Positions 12,368-24,100 of a stretch of DNA of 64,000 nucleotides are shown here, in pieces. Source of the DNA: Amphiduros pacificus (Eukaryota; Annelida; Polychaeta; Phyllodocida; Hesionidae); assembly GCA_949316495.1 (NCBI GenBank), contig OX439009.1, forward strand, positions 17,009,701 to 17,073,700, given 5' to 3'. Every line of letters begins with the position of its first letter. Positions within the stretch are counted from its first letter, which is position 1. The translations under genes were made by a program, and so were the position numbers. The notes under the pieces are model-generated. The model worked only from the letters and a program-made list of their open reading frames with translations. It was not told the DNA's origin and ran no database searches.

Positions 12368-12577
12368 GAATGTCTTGTGGAAGTCCACCTGATATAGTTA
12401 ATGGAAATCTGTCACAGTCTGCGTGTGACCAGAAAGGTTGCATTATACCACAGAAAGTGGGCTACGTATGCCTGTCCAACTATGATACGATTTCGGGTGG
12501 CATTTTAAGTATCACATGTGGTGTCAATGCAAGTGGTTCGGCTGTATATTCGCCTTCAGCACCTTCTGACTGTATAC
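12368..12577 (+). CDS. Sushi exon B, unit 7, with probable GC donor
   Basis: Acceptor tatttttcag, then MSCGSPPDIVNGNLSQ, a classic sushi opening. Six cysteines: MSC, SAC, KGC, YVC, ITC, SDC. No GT lies at the phase-1 position; C|GCAAGT does, matching the consensus of the minor GC-AG intron class and keeping the 1-1 symmetry. A GT two bases later (AA|GTATCA) would give phase 2 and break the join. Confidence 0.75.
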
Positions 12578-12976
12578 GCAAGTATCATGTTTGATAAAAA
12601 AAACTTCAAATACAATTTTAGTGGTCCCTACAAAATAGTGTATTATAAATCATTGACATTGATTAAAGATAAATCAATTTACATAAAAAATAGTTACCGG
12701 GATAGGTACAGAAAAACAGGAAACAGGTTGTATTTAAGAGGTGTTTTGAACGTTAAGAATTCAAATTCATTAAAAATGCATTTGTATAAAATATTCTGTA
12801 TTGCCTGACACAGATGAATTTATATCGGACAAATATATCCCTTTTCCTCCTGTGTTAAATTGGCAGAAAGATTGTGTTTTTATTAGGAAAAATATTGAAA
12901 ATATTTTAACTTGTATCAGAGAAATCTGAACAGGACAGATTCCGACATCTTATTTTGTAATGGTTTCATATTCCAG

Positions 12977-13201
12977 GGGCTTGTCCACATCTATCTAGTG
13001 GAAAGGGAAATAACGTAAAATTAAAAGGTCAAATGTCAGGATCAAGTTTTTTTTTGGAAGGCGACAAAGCAACGATTTCTTGCAATGAACTCAAAGATGT
13101 TTTGCCAGATGGATCCGGAAGCGTTTGGTCTGTTCAATGCAAAAATGGTGTGTTTGTAAATGCTGCAAACGAAACAATAAGCGTCCTTCCTTCATGTTCA
13201 A
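12977..13201 (+). CDS. Sushi exon, A type, 15th visible domain
   Basis: Acceptor catattccag, then ACPHLSSGKGNNVKL; cysteines in ACP, ISCNEL, VQCKNG and PSCS, with FLEGDKATISC recalling the A-domain core. Donor A|GTGAGT, phase 1-1, 225 nt. It follows a B exon, and no B exon separates it from the next A-like exon. Confidence 0.8.
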
Positions 13202-13391
13202 GTGAGTGATATATTATGAATATTAATACGTATAATGTACAATATTAATACATTCAATATTTTACCCAAAAATATGTAAGTACCTTTATGCATTTCGCCC
13301 CCAATGTTAAGCATCTAGGACATTTACCAGCGGTATACATTTTGTTCATTGAGATGAAGAAATGTTCCAAATATAACTGCACATAAATCTT

Positions 13392-13492
<101 letters not shown>

Positions 13493-14504
13493 GGATCCAA
13501 AATGGATCCAAATAATAAGTGGATATTGCATTTAATTTTTGTCAATCCATTCCTGGTTGCTTTCATTTCTAAGAATGTTTGTAAAAATTAAACATATGTA
13601 ACAACATATCTGTTTATTTGAAATTCTACATAAAGGTTCCCTTCCTCTTATATTATTGATAAATGATACTAAATCTTGAGAATGAGTTCTGATGGACTTA
13701 TAAACACTAATAAGCTCAGTTTTCCTGCATTACATATTGCACCTTATTTGTCAGCATTTTTCTGACACATGGCAGTCATAATTCAAAATGCATGATTTAG
13801 GATCATCATTAAAACCAAACTCACCAGCAAACTCCCAAAGAGTCATTAAGGTATTATGATAATTATTTCACCACACTCTCAGATACCACAGGGCAAAGTA
13901 TGAGAGGAAAATGGCATTTCTTCAAACGAGAGAAAATCCTGTATTATAGTTGTACATATGATAATTGATCAGCCAGAATGAATCTGCAATGTTGATTTCT
14001 TGTAAAAGTTCTATTCTGACGAATGTAAAACAATAAGAACAATAGGTTTGCATAAATAACTACTAAAGGTTAAATTGTTCAATTGTCATTTGAAAAGCCA
14101 TAGGACTGATTCGTCCTTTGAAGAAATGCCATTTGAACATTGTCATAAATAAATATATTCTTTGTCCTTCACATATAATGTTGTTAGAGATAACTATCAT
14201 AATTATTATGTTTAAATTCGCACAATTTAGCACCTGTGGTAGTAGTCCAGCTTCATGCATACGTTGAGCGGCAGTGCAACAAATGTCTTTTATTATATTA
14301 TCTCCTTTTTATTTCTTTTTTAAAGTATATTTAGTGTCAGTATGTATTAAATGTCAATACTTACATAAAATGTTATGCGAAGTTAGATATGCCACTCTCA
14401 AACCTTTCAAGCGTCCCATGGCCAGAGAGGAATACAAGAAATTGGAATGTTTAAGAGTTTCAAAAGGTCAATTGATGACATAACATTGTAGTCTTTGTTT
14501 ACAG

Positions 14505-14717
14505 CGCCATGCTCATTACCATCTGGCAGTGGTGTAAATGTGAGTTATGTTGGAACACCAACAGGAGCACAATTCCTAGGAGGCGATACACTAACATACA
14601 CCTGTGACCCAGGCTTTCTCATCAAATATGAAGTGACCTCTCTCAAACTAACTTGTACTGGAGGGGTATTTGTTGATGGGGAAAATAAAACTATTTCAAG
14701 TGCTCCAATATGTATAG
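14505..14717 (+). CDS. Sushi exon, A type, 16th visible domain
   Basis: Acceptor ttgtttacag, then PCSLPSGSGVNVSY; cysteines in PCS, YTCDPGF, LTCTGG and PICI. YTCDPGF is a textbook sushi motif. Donor G|GTGAGG, phase 1-1, 213 nt. It joins in phase to the LamG exon 2.5 kb downstream. Confidence 0.82.
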
Positions 14718-15515
14718 GTGAGGAAAACAATTATCATCAGAACTCTATATTATTTGAAACTTAGAATTCTATATTATCTGAATTCTTTATCATTTGAATT
14801 CTATATTATTTAAATTCTTAAAAGGGTTAGAGATTTGCACTTGGAAAAGTTTAATAGTGAGTTTATTTATAGTGAGTTTTTTTATAAAGACTTAATTACA
14901 AATTTTGGAAGACTGATTTAAAACATTCAAAATTGATATTTAAAATATCTTAATGAAGCAAGTCTCTGAACAAAAATGATCTCATTAGTAACATTTATTT
15001 GATAAATACTCAAAAGAGCCAAATTTCATATGATTGTGAGTTAATGAAAAAAAATACATCATGATAATTTTTTTGCATTTGGAAATTGAGACACCTTTCC
15101 CTCTTGTTTCATAACGTAACACTTAGCAAAAAAGTGCAATGAATGAATGAATAATTAAAGGCAAATCAAAGCAATAAAGCCATTGGTTGCCTGAAACAAT
15201 TAAAACAATAAATATGATAGGATGTAAATATGTTTATGAAGGACGCAAAACGATATATAGCTCCATTTAAGACTAAAAGTATCATGGTGGACATGGCATT
15301 AAACTATCAAAAAATATATATAGCTTAACAACATTTGTAATAAAACACAAACAAATATTGTCTAGTTATATGATAAAATCTATCTCATAGTCACACCGTT
15401 TGACAGTTTATACAGTCCGATGATAAATTATAACATTTATAACAAATGGCTGGGACTTATTCTTATTCATCTTAAAACTGATTCTTATTTAAGAATCTAT
15501 TTGCAAAATATTTCA

Positions 15516-16600
15516 GAGCACCGTGGACATGGCATTTATGTCTCCTAGGTGTCCCAGAGCATCGTTGACATGGCGTTTGTGTCTCCTAGGTGTCCCAGAG
15601 CACCGTGGACATGGCGTTTATGTCTCCTAGGTGTCCCAGAGCACCGTGGACATGGCGTTTATGTCTCCTAGGTATCCCAGAGCACCGTGGACATGGCGTT
15701 TGTGTCTCCTAGGTGTCCCAGAGCACCGTGGACATGGCGTTTGTGTCTCCTAGGTGTCCCAGAGCACCGTGGACATGGCGTTTGTGTCTCCTAGGTGTCC
15801 CAGAGCTCCGTGGACATGGCGTTTGTGTCTCCTAGGTGTCCCAGAGCACCGTGGACATGGCGTTTGTGTCTCCTAGGTGTCCCAGAGCACCGTGGACAGA
15901 GTGTTTGTGTCTCCTAGGTGTCCCAGAGCACCGTGGACATGGCGTTTATGTCTCCTAGGTATCCCAGAGCACCGTGGACATGGCGTTTGTGTCTCCTAGG
16001 TGTCCCAGAGCACCGTGGACATGGCGTTTGTGTCTCCTAGGTGTCCCAGAGCACCGTGGACATGGCGTTTGTGTCTCCTAGGTGTCCCAGAGCTCCGTGG
16101 ACATGGCGTTTGTGTCTCCTAGGTGTCCCAGAGCACCGTGGACATGGCGTTTGTGTCTCCTAGGTGTCCCAGAGCACCGTGGACAGAGTGTTTGTGTCTC
16201 CTAGGTGTCCCAGAGCACCGTGGACATGGCGTTTATGTCTCCTATGTATCCCAGAGCACCGTGGACATGGCGTTTGTGTCTCCTAGGTGTCCCAGAGCAC
16301 CGTGGACATGGCGTTTATGTCTCCTAGGTATCCCAGAGCACCGTGGACATGGCGTTTGTGTCTCCTAGGTGTCCCAGAGCACCGTGGACATGGCGTTTGT
16401 GTCTCCTAGGTGTCCCAGAGCACCGTGGACATGGCGTTTGTGTCTCCTAGGTGTCCCAGAGCACCGTGGACATGGCGTTTATGTCTCCTAGGTATCCCAG
16501 AGCACCGTGGACATGGCGTTTATGTCTCCTAGGTGTCCCAGAGCACCGTGGACATGGCGTTTATGTTTCCTAAGGTGTCCCAGAGCTCAGTGGACATGGC
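15516..16600 (+). repeat. 41-bp minisatellite, about 26 copies
   Basis: The unit contains GAGCACCGTGGACATGGCG and TGTCTCCTAGGTGTCCC, with period 41. Variant units (GAGCTCCGTGG at 15,803 and 16,090; GTGGACAGAGTG near 15,893 and 16,180) repeat at 287 bp, which is seven units. It lies in the intron before the LamG exon and is much more GC-rich than its surroundings. The rest of that intron (14,718-15,515 and 16,601-17,181) shows nothing recognisable. Confidence 0.93.
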
Positions 16601-17181
16601 GTAAATCTATTCCCACTGGAGAGCTCAGGGTGGTAGATGGTCACACATTTTCCTCCTCCATTAGGAAAGAGTGGATTGTTGCCTGAAATGTGCACGTGCC
16701 AATACCATCAGAGTCACAGCTCTGTTGTCTTCCGCATCTCTGTTGTCGTTAGCTGTAAATAGAAATACATCAGCCTAATGTGTTAAAAAACCTCACAAGA
16801 GATTAAATAAGGGAAACAATTTTGTAACATTATATGTAAATATGTGTGTGTATGTGTATTAAATAATATGCAGAAAGACAGTCATAGTGCTTCATTATCA
16901 CCTTTTATTTTATAAATCAGATGACAGAGATATAGCATATCCAGAGCAAGTCTCACTTGTGTTGCTCATAAAGGAGACAACACTGGAGAAATTCCAATTG
17001 CAAAGTGTTTAAGGACAATTTGTGTTAGATATCATTCTAAGACACTTTCTTTCACAACTGGTATTTGAGTTTGGGTAGAATCTGAGTGAAAAGTCTATTA
17101 TCTCTGAAAAGTACAACAGTGTATGTTTAAAATTTACAACTGGATAACAATACCCTATATAATTCTACCTTTATCTTTCAG

Positions 17182-17864
17182 ATCCGGACTACTATCTACC
17201 TATGGAGACGCTGGTTGGAAACACACTGATAGGCATGGGCATCAATGGATCAATTGGTGGTATGGCGAGTTTCCCTTCAATCAGTACATCGGACAGTATT
17301 GTAGGGAATGCCCTGGAAATAGGGGGGAATCAGTGGGTTACTTTTGGCCTTCAAAATGATAATTGCTTTGGTAACCTTGATCACTGTACCCAGGGTTACA
17401 CATTGGCATTATGGTTTAGAATGACGAATGCATTGAACAACATAGATCAACGAATATTTAGTAATACTTATTCAGCTACCAGTACAAAGTCCCCTGGTGT
17501 TATATTGTTAGTGAAAAAATATTCTTCATTTAACCAGTTAAGTATTACATCAAGAGCATTTACTTCTACTGATCGGTGGTCCATCTTCCAACATTCAACT
17601 CCTACTAACATCCAATTCAGCTGGAATCACATTGCCCTTACATGTGATAGGAACATATTACTATATTTAAATGGAAAAAAGGTGACACAAGATATTACAT
17701 CATATGATAATTCGAATGCTCCATTAGATGCTGAAACCTATAATGTCCAAATAGGGGGAATAGGGCAAAATCTCATTACAGGCCTTGTGGATGAAATGAC
17801 TGTGTATGAGAGAGTCCTATCAGCTACGGATATTGATAACTTGTATAAACGACGAGGTATATAA
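17182..17864 (+). CDS. Laminin-G-like (concanavalin A-like) exon, probably terminal
   Basis: Acceptor ttatctttcag at 17181, entry in phase 1, then about 226 residues. LamG/ConA-like landmarks: NALEIGGNQWVTFG near the start, CTQGYTLALWF, WNHIALTCDRNILLYLNGK in the middle, and GLVDEMTVYERVLSATDI near the end. These match the jelly-roll fold of LamG/pentraxin modules. One cysteine pair (NDNCFG and DHCTQG) may be a local disulfide. The frame ends RRGI-stop. A donor-like G|GTATAT two codons before the stop would exit in phase 1, so a longer isoform is possible, though I found no further exon of this gene in the window. No convincing AATAAA follows within about 100 bases. Confidence 0.82.
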
Positions 17865-18129
17865 GGGAGGCAATCTGTATATATATAGTTTGCACACATT
17901 TGATTTATTCCATAAATCTACCGCAACCAACTAACCTAAGCATGTATAATACCGAACATTGGAAAATGAAACGAACGCGAGATTTCCTTTTTTGCGCTAT
18001 AATTTCAATTTTTCAATACCATAAAACTAAAAAATTAAGTATATGAATTAAGATTTAGAACAAATTTCATAAAGATACTATTCAATTTCAACTAATTTAA
18101 CTTAACTTCTACTAAACTCTTGTTATTCA

Positions 18130-18345
18130 CTGCAAAGAGGTGGTAATGCTACCACATAGTATGTATGTTTACTCAGGCCTGGTCACAGAGGTGGTAGCAC
18201 TACCACCTGAGCTGAGCCTAATAATTAACGGCCCGGGGGTAGTATTCACACAAAGATGCAGGAGGTGGTAGCATTACCACCTGAGGAGGGGGGTTGATTT
18301 GTTCACCAGGACAGTAGAGGTGGCAGCACTACCAGCTGAGCTGAG
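18130..18345. repeat. Cluster of four short hairpin repeats
   Basis: AGGTGGTAG-CA-CTACCACCT at 18189-18208 is a perfect 9-bp stem with a 2-nt loop. Related hairpins are at about 18137-18155, 18263-18282 and 18317-18336. Two are followed by TGAGCTGAG(C/T)CT(A/G)ATAATTAACGG. Spacing is about 55-75 bp. Confidence 0.85.
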
Positions 18346-18368
18346 TCTGATAATTAACGGGGTAGTAA

Positions 18369-19500
18369 AACAACATTGAAATGACCCTCATATAAAAAAA
18401 TCGTTGTGCAAAAAACCATTAAAATTATGAGATTTTTTTCATTTTTCGTAATGTTTGAGCTCCTAATTCAACCCCTTAAAAAAATTGCTCAATTAGTGAA
18501 AAATTCAGGGAGGTATTTGGTACCCTATACACGGTTCCCTAAAAAGGAAAACAAAATTGAAATGACCCTCATATAAAAAAATCGTTGTGCAAAAAACCAT
18601 TAAAATTATGAGAATTTTTCATATTTTTACAAGTTTGACCTCCTAATTCAACCCCTTATAAAAATTGCTCAATTAGTGAAAAATTCAGGGAGGTACTTGG
18701 TACCTTATAGATGGTTCCCTGAAAAGGAAAACAACATTGAAATGACCCTCATATAAAAAAATCTTTGTGCAAGCAACCCCTAAAAGTGTGAGATTTTTTT
18801 CATTTTCCGTAATGTTTAAGCTCCTAATTCAACCCCTTAATAAAATTGCTCATTTAGTGCAAAAATTCAGGGAGGTACTTGGTACCCTATAGATGGTTCC
18901 CTGAAAAGGAAAACAACATTGAAATGACCCTCATATAAAAAAATCGTTGTGCAAACAACCATTAAAATCATGAGAATTTGTAATTTTTTTCCAAGTTTGA
19001 CCTCCTAATTCAACCCTTTAAAAAAATTGCTCAATTAGTGAAAAATTCAGGGAGGTACTTGGTACCCTATAGATGGTTCCCCAAAAAGGAAAACAACATT
19101 GAAATGACCCTCATGTAAAAAAATCGTTGTGCAAAAAACCATTAAAATTATGAGAGTTTTCATTTTTTACAAGTTTGACCACCTGATTCAACCTCTTAAA
19201 AAAATTGCTCAATTAGTGAAAAAATCAGGGCGGTACTTGGTACCCTATAGATGGTTCCCTAAAAAGGAAAACAACATTGAAATGACCCTAAAAAAATCGT
19301 TGTGCAAAAAAACAGATTTTTTTCATTTTTTGTTATGTTTGACCTCCTAATTCAACAGCTTAAAAAAAATGCTCAATTAGTGAAAAATTCTGGAAGATAC
19401 TAGGGACCCTATAGATGAATCCCTATAAAGGACACCACCATAGGCCCTATAAAGGACACCACCATAGGAACAGCTCTCATAATTATTTTTAATTGCAGAA
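18369..19500 (+). repeat. Array of about 180-bp repeats, six copies
   Basis: Units begin near 18369, 18548, 18729, 18910, 19091 and 19269. Shared blocks are ACATTGAAATGACCCTCATA, TCCTAATTCAACCCCTTA, TTGCTCAATTAGTGAAAAAT and GGTACCCTATAGATGGTTCC. It ends in CTCTCATAATTATTTTTAATTGCAG. Diverged relatives lie at 31,740-33,300. Confidence 0.92.
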
Positions 19501-19790
19501 TATATAATATTGGGTTTTTTTTCAAAGTCAAATTTCAACAATTTTGTTTTCACCTTTAGATTTATTTTTCTGCATTGGGATTTTTTGTGGCAATATATAT
19601 ATCCCCTGGTAGTAATCTCTGAAAATTTGAAAAGAATTGAAGCATTGCGTCATATGTTTTTTAATTAAAATGTAACGTAAAGTCAAATTTTCGGAATTTT
19701 TTTTTGAAAAATGAACTGTGAACTGTGAAATATTTTCCCGCACGTGAAAATAGCTCAAGGTGTTCAAACGTCCACCTCCTCCAGGCCAGC
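19501..19790 (+). repeat. Terminal segment of the 180-bp repeat element
   Basis: Contains GGCAATATATATATCCCCTG, GTAATCTCTGAAAATTT and TTTTTTAATTAAAATGT, then TTCCCGCACGTGA. The same blocks occur in the same order, reverse-complemented, at 31,495-31,680. A conserved end on two repeat arrays suggests a mobile element with internal tandem repeats. Confidence 0.7.
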
Positions 19791-19925
19791 CACAGATCAA
19801 TCACATATACCACTGAGATAGATTTACATAAAGTATTGTAACCATGGTAACAGTAAATAAAATAAGAAGAGACATAATCTAGGGTAGATATCCCAAAGAC
19901 ATGTAATTAAGTTCTGTTATCTTGT

Positions 19926-19993
19926 AATGTCCGTGGGAAGGCTACATATCCCACTTCTGACACCATGTAATGTCCGTGGGAAGGCTACATAAG
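19926..19993 (+). repeat. Short tandem duplication (about 42-bp period)
   Basis: TGTAATGTCCGTGGGAAGGC followed by TACATA occurs twice in succession. Nothing else recognisable lies between here and 20,400. Confidence 0.8.
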
Positions 19994-20399
19994 TACAAAT
20001 ATGAGACAAAATGACTCAACAGCATGTCTAGCAGTAGGAAGCCATATTGAATGTTTTATTTGTTCCATTCTACAGTGTCACCTAGTGGCGGTTCTGTTAT
20101 ATCCACCAGAGGACAGTATTGCATGTACTATATTCTACAATCTTGTTATCAAGTGACTGCTATCAGATATGTGCTGAATATGGTATTGTCCGTTTTTGCA
20201 TATCTTCAGAATATGTGCTGTCATATTCATATCAAAATCAGTGCTAAATAAGAAGGTCCACAACAGACTGTTCGTACTTGACGTCGGTATCACCTGTTTT
20301 CACTCTGTCAATGTCATGTCAAGCAATGGGAACAGACATATTTTATCCTTGTATATACTGTACATAGTTAGTTTATCCTAACCTAGTAGCTCTATTAAC

Positions 20400-20502
20400 A
20401 AGAGGGCCCTTTGGAAGATAAGTATTAAGTTGCTTAAAAGTGTAACCCTCATGAAATAAAGATTATTATTATTATTATTAATATTATTATTATTATTACA
20501 TA
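20400..20502 (+). repeat. (ATT)n tract after ATGAAATAAAG, possible retroposon tail
   Basis: GTGTAACCCTCATGAAATAAAG runs directly into about a dozen ATT units. This layout is common at the 3' ends of non-LTR retroposons and their SINEs. No coding sequence for one is visible, so the assignment is weak. From 20,503 to 21,106 I see nothing further. Confidence 0.4.
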
Positions 20503-21106
20503 TCGATAGCACAGATAAACAACGCTGTCTTTCTATCATTAATCTTTTTCTTATTTGTGATAAGGAAGTTTCTGACTTTACCAATACATTTGTCTAGATC
20601 AGGTCATCATGTTTCTACTTCCATTCCATGTCCATGTGTCTGATCCCTTGTGGCCCTGAGTTTCATGTACATTGATATGGTAGCTCAATCCATCCCTACT
20701 TTGCAATGATATCGTTCTTCAGAAAGTGCACTGCCCGAAAAATAAGATTTACAAAAATAAACATGTATTGTTTTTCCATTGTAAAGACCAATGAAGATCT
20801 TTCAGCTAATAAACAATTTTGTAAATACCATTTACTTATTTACAATGCTTAAATATGTTGTATTTTACCAAATATATCAAATTGCACATATCAGTTCATA
20901 AACAATGTTGTAAAGATTGTTGAATGTCTTTACAATATTGTATTTATGTTGTTAATATCAGTATACATTCATATCACCTTTAATCAATAGCTCTTGGAAT
21001 TGCATATATCCACATATGCATACAACATTGGAAAATGTGCATTTGAGGACTTTATTTGAGGACTTAAAAAGTGATAAATTACTACATCAGGATATTGTAT
21101 ATTGCA

Positions 21107-24100
21107 TTGTAAGTGACAAGATATCTCTATTTGCATGTTCCTCAGGTTGTTCAGATACTGGAAGGACTTTTCAAAGTGAAAATATGTTCACTACAAGCCA
21201 AGATATTAGCTTGGATGGGAAGTGACAAGAATGGTATAAAACATTAAAATCGCGCCTGCCGTTTTTTACACCTTTATGGTACTATTTATCATACAGATCT
21301 CTTAGATATCTATATTTCCATGATCCTGAGGTTGTTTAGATACTGTTAGGACTTTTCAGAGTGAAAATATGTTCACTACAAGCCAAAATATTAGCAAATC
21401 TTGGATTTGAAGTGCCAAGAAAGATATAAAAAATTAAAATCGCGCCTGCCGTTTTTTTACACCTTTATGGTACTATTTATCATACAGATCTCTTAGATAT
21501 CTTTATTTCCATGATCCTGAGGTTGTTTAGATACTGATAGGACTTTTCAGAGTGAAAATATGTTCACTACAAGACAAGATATTAGCAAATCTTGGATGGG
21601 AAGTGACAAGAAATGTATAAAACATTAAAATCGCGCCTGCCGTTTTTTACACCTTTATGGTACTATACAATATTCAGATCTCTTAGATATCTCTATTTCC
21701 ATGATCTATGGGTTGTCTAGATACTGTTAGGACTTTTCAGAGTGAAAATATGTTCACTGCAAACTAAGATATAAGCAAATCTTGGATTGTAAGTGACAAA
21801 AGAGAGGGTATAAAATGTCAAAAAATTGTGTAAATTGCGCCTGCCGTTTTTTAAACTTTTATGGTACTATTCAACATTCAGATCTCTTAGATATCTATAT
21901 TACCATGATCCTGAGGTTGTTTAGATACTGTTAGGACTTTTCAGAGTGAAAATATGTTCACTACAAGCCAAGATATTAGCAAATCTTGGATGGGAAGTGA
22001 CAAGAAAGGTATAAAACATTAAAATCGCGCCTGCCGATTTTTTACACCTTTATGGTACTATTTATCATACAGATCTCTTAGATATCTATATTTCCATGAT
22101 CCTGAGGTTGTTTAGATACTGATAGGACTTTTCAGAGTGAAAATATGTTCACTACAAGCCAAGATATTAGCAAATATTGGATGGGAAGTGACAAGAAATG
22201 TATAAAACATTAAAATCGCGCCTGCCGTTTTTGACACCTTTATGGTACTATTCAACATTCAGATCTCTTAGATATCTATATTTCCATGATTCTGAGGTTG
22301 TCTAGATACTGTTAGGACTTTTCAGAGTGAAAATATGTTCACTGCAAACTAAGATATAAGCAAATCTTGGATTGTAAGTGACAAGAGAGGGTATAAAATG
22401 TCAAAAAATTGTGTAAATTGCGCCTGCCGTTTTTTATACTTTTATGGTACTATTTAACATTCAGATCTCTTAAATATCTATATTACCATGATCCTGACAT
22501 TGTTTAGATACTGTTAGGACTTTTCAGAGTGAAAATATGTTCACTACAAGCCAAGATATTAGCAAATCATGGATGGGAAGTGACAAGTAATGTATAAAAC
22601 ATTAAAATCGCGCCTGCCGTTTTTTACACCTTTATGGTACTATTCAACATTCAGATCTCTTAGGTATCTCTATTTCCATGATCCTTAGGTTGTCTAGATA
22701 CTGTTAGGACTTTTCAGAGTGAAAATATGTTCACTACAAGCCAACATATTAGCAAATCATGGATGGGAAGTGACAAGTAATGTATAAAACATTAAAATCG
22801 CGCCTGCCGTTTTTTACACCTTTATGGTACTATTTATCATACAGATCTCTTAGATGTCTCTATTTTCATGATCCTGAGGTCGTTTAGATACTATTAGGAC
22901 TTTTCAGAGTGAAAATATGTTCACTACAAGCCAAGATATTAGCAAATCTTGGATGGGAAGTGACAAGAAATGTATAAAACATTAAAATCGCGCCTGCCGT
23001 TTTTTACACCTTTATGGTACTATTTATCATACAGATCTCTTAGATATCTATATTTCCATGATCCTGAGGTTGTTTAGATACTGTTAGGACTTTTCAGAGT
23101 GAAAATATGTTCACTACAAGCCAAAATATTAGCAAATCTTGGATTTGAAGTACCAAGAAAGATATAAAACATTAAAATCGCGCCTGCCGTTTTTTACACC
23201 TTTATGGTACTATTCAATACTCAGATCTCTTAGATATCTCTATTTCCATGATCCTGAGGTTGTTTAGATACTGTTAGGACTTTTCAGAGTGAAAATATGT
23301 TCACTACAAGCCAAAATATTAGCAAATCTTGGATTTGAAGTACCAAGAAAGATATAAAACATTAAAATCGCGCCTGCCGTTTTTTACACCTTTATGGTAC
23401 TATTTATCATACAGATCTCTTAGATATCTCTATTTCCATGATCCTGAGGTTGTTTAGATACTGATAGGACTTTTCAGAGTGAAAATATGTTCACTACAAG
23501 ACAAGATATTAGCAAATCTTGGATGGGAAGTGACAAGAAATGTATAAAACATTAAAATCGCGCCTGCCGTTTTTTACACCTTTATGGTACTATTCAATAT
23601 TCAGATCTCTTAGATATCTCTATTTCCATGATCTTGGGGTTGTCTAGATACTGTTAGGACTTTTCAGAGTGAAAATATGTTCACTGCAAACTAAGATATA
23701 AGCAAATCTTGGATTGTAAGTGACAAGAGAGGGTATAAAATGTCAAAAAATTGTGTAAATTGCGCCTGCCGTTTTTTAAACTTTTATGGTACTATTCAAC
23801 TTTCAGATCTCTTAGATATCTATATTACCATGATCCTGAGGTTGTTTAGATACTGTTAGGACTTTTCAGAGTGAAAATATGTTCACTACAAGCCAAGATA
23901 TTAGCAAATCTTGGATGGGAAGTGACAAGAATGGTATAAAACATTAAATTGCGCCTGCCGTTTTTTACACCTTTATGGTACTATTTATCATACAGATCTC
24001 TTAGATGTCTCTATTTTCATGATCCTGAGGTCGTTTAGATACTATTAGGACTTTTCAGAGTGAAAATATGTTCACTACAAGCCAAGATATTAGCAAATCT

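Noticed and set aside
15516-16600. CRISPR-like regular repeats
   Set aside because: No distinct spacers; it is a plain head-to-tail minisatellite in an animal intron. The same applies to the other arrays.
20079-20118. CTCF-like CCACCAGAGGACAG
   Set aside because: A single 13-of-14 match to a degenerate consensus is expected by chance at this scale. The same holds for the site at about 42,550.
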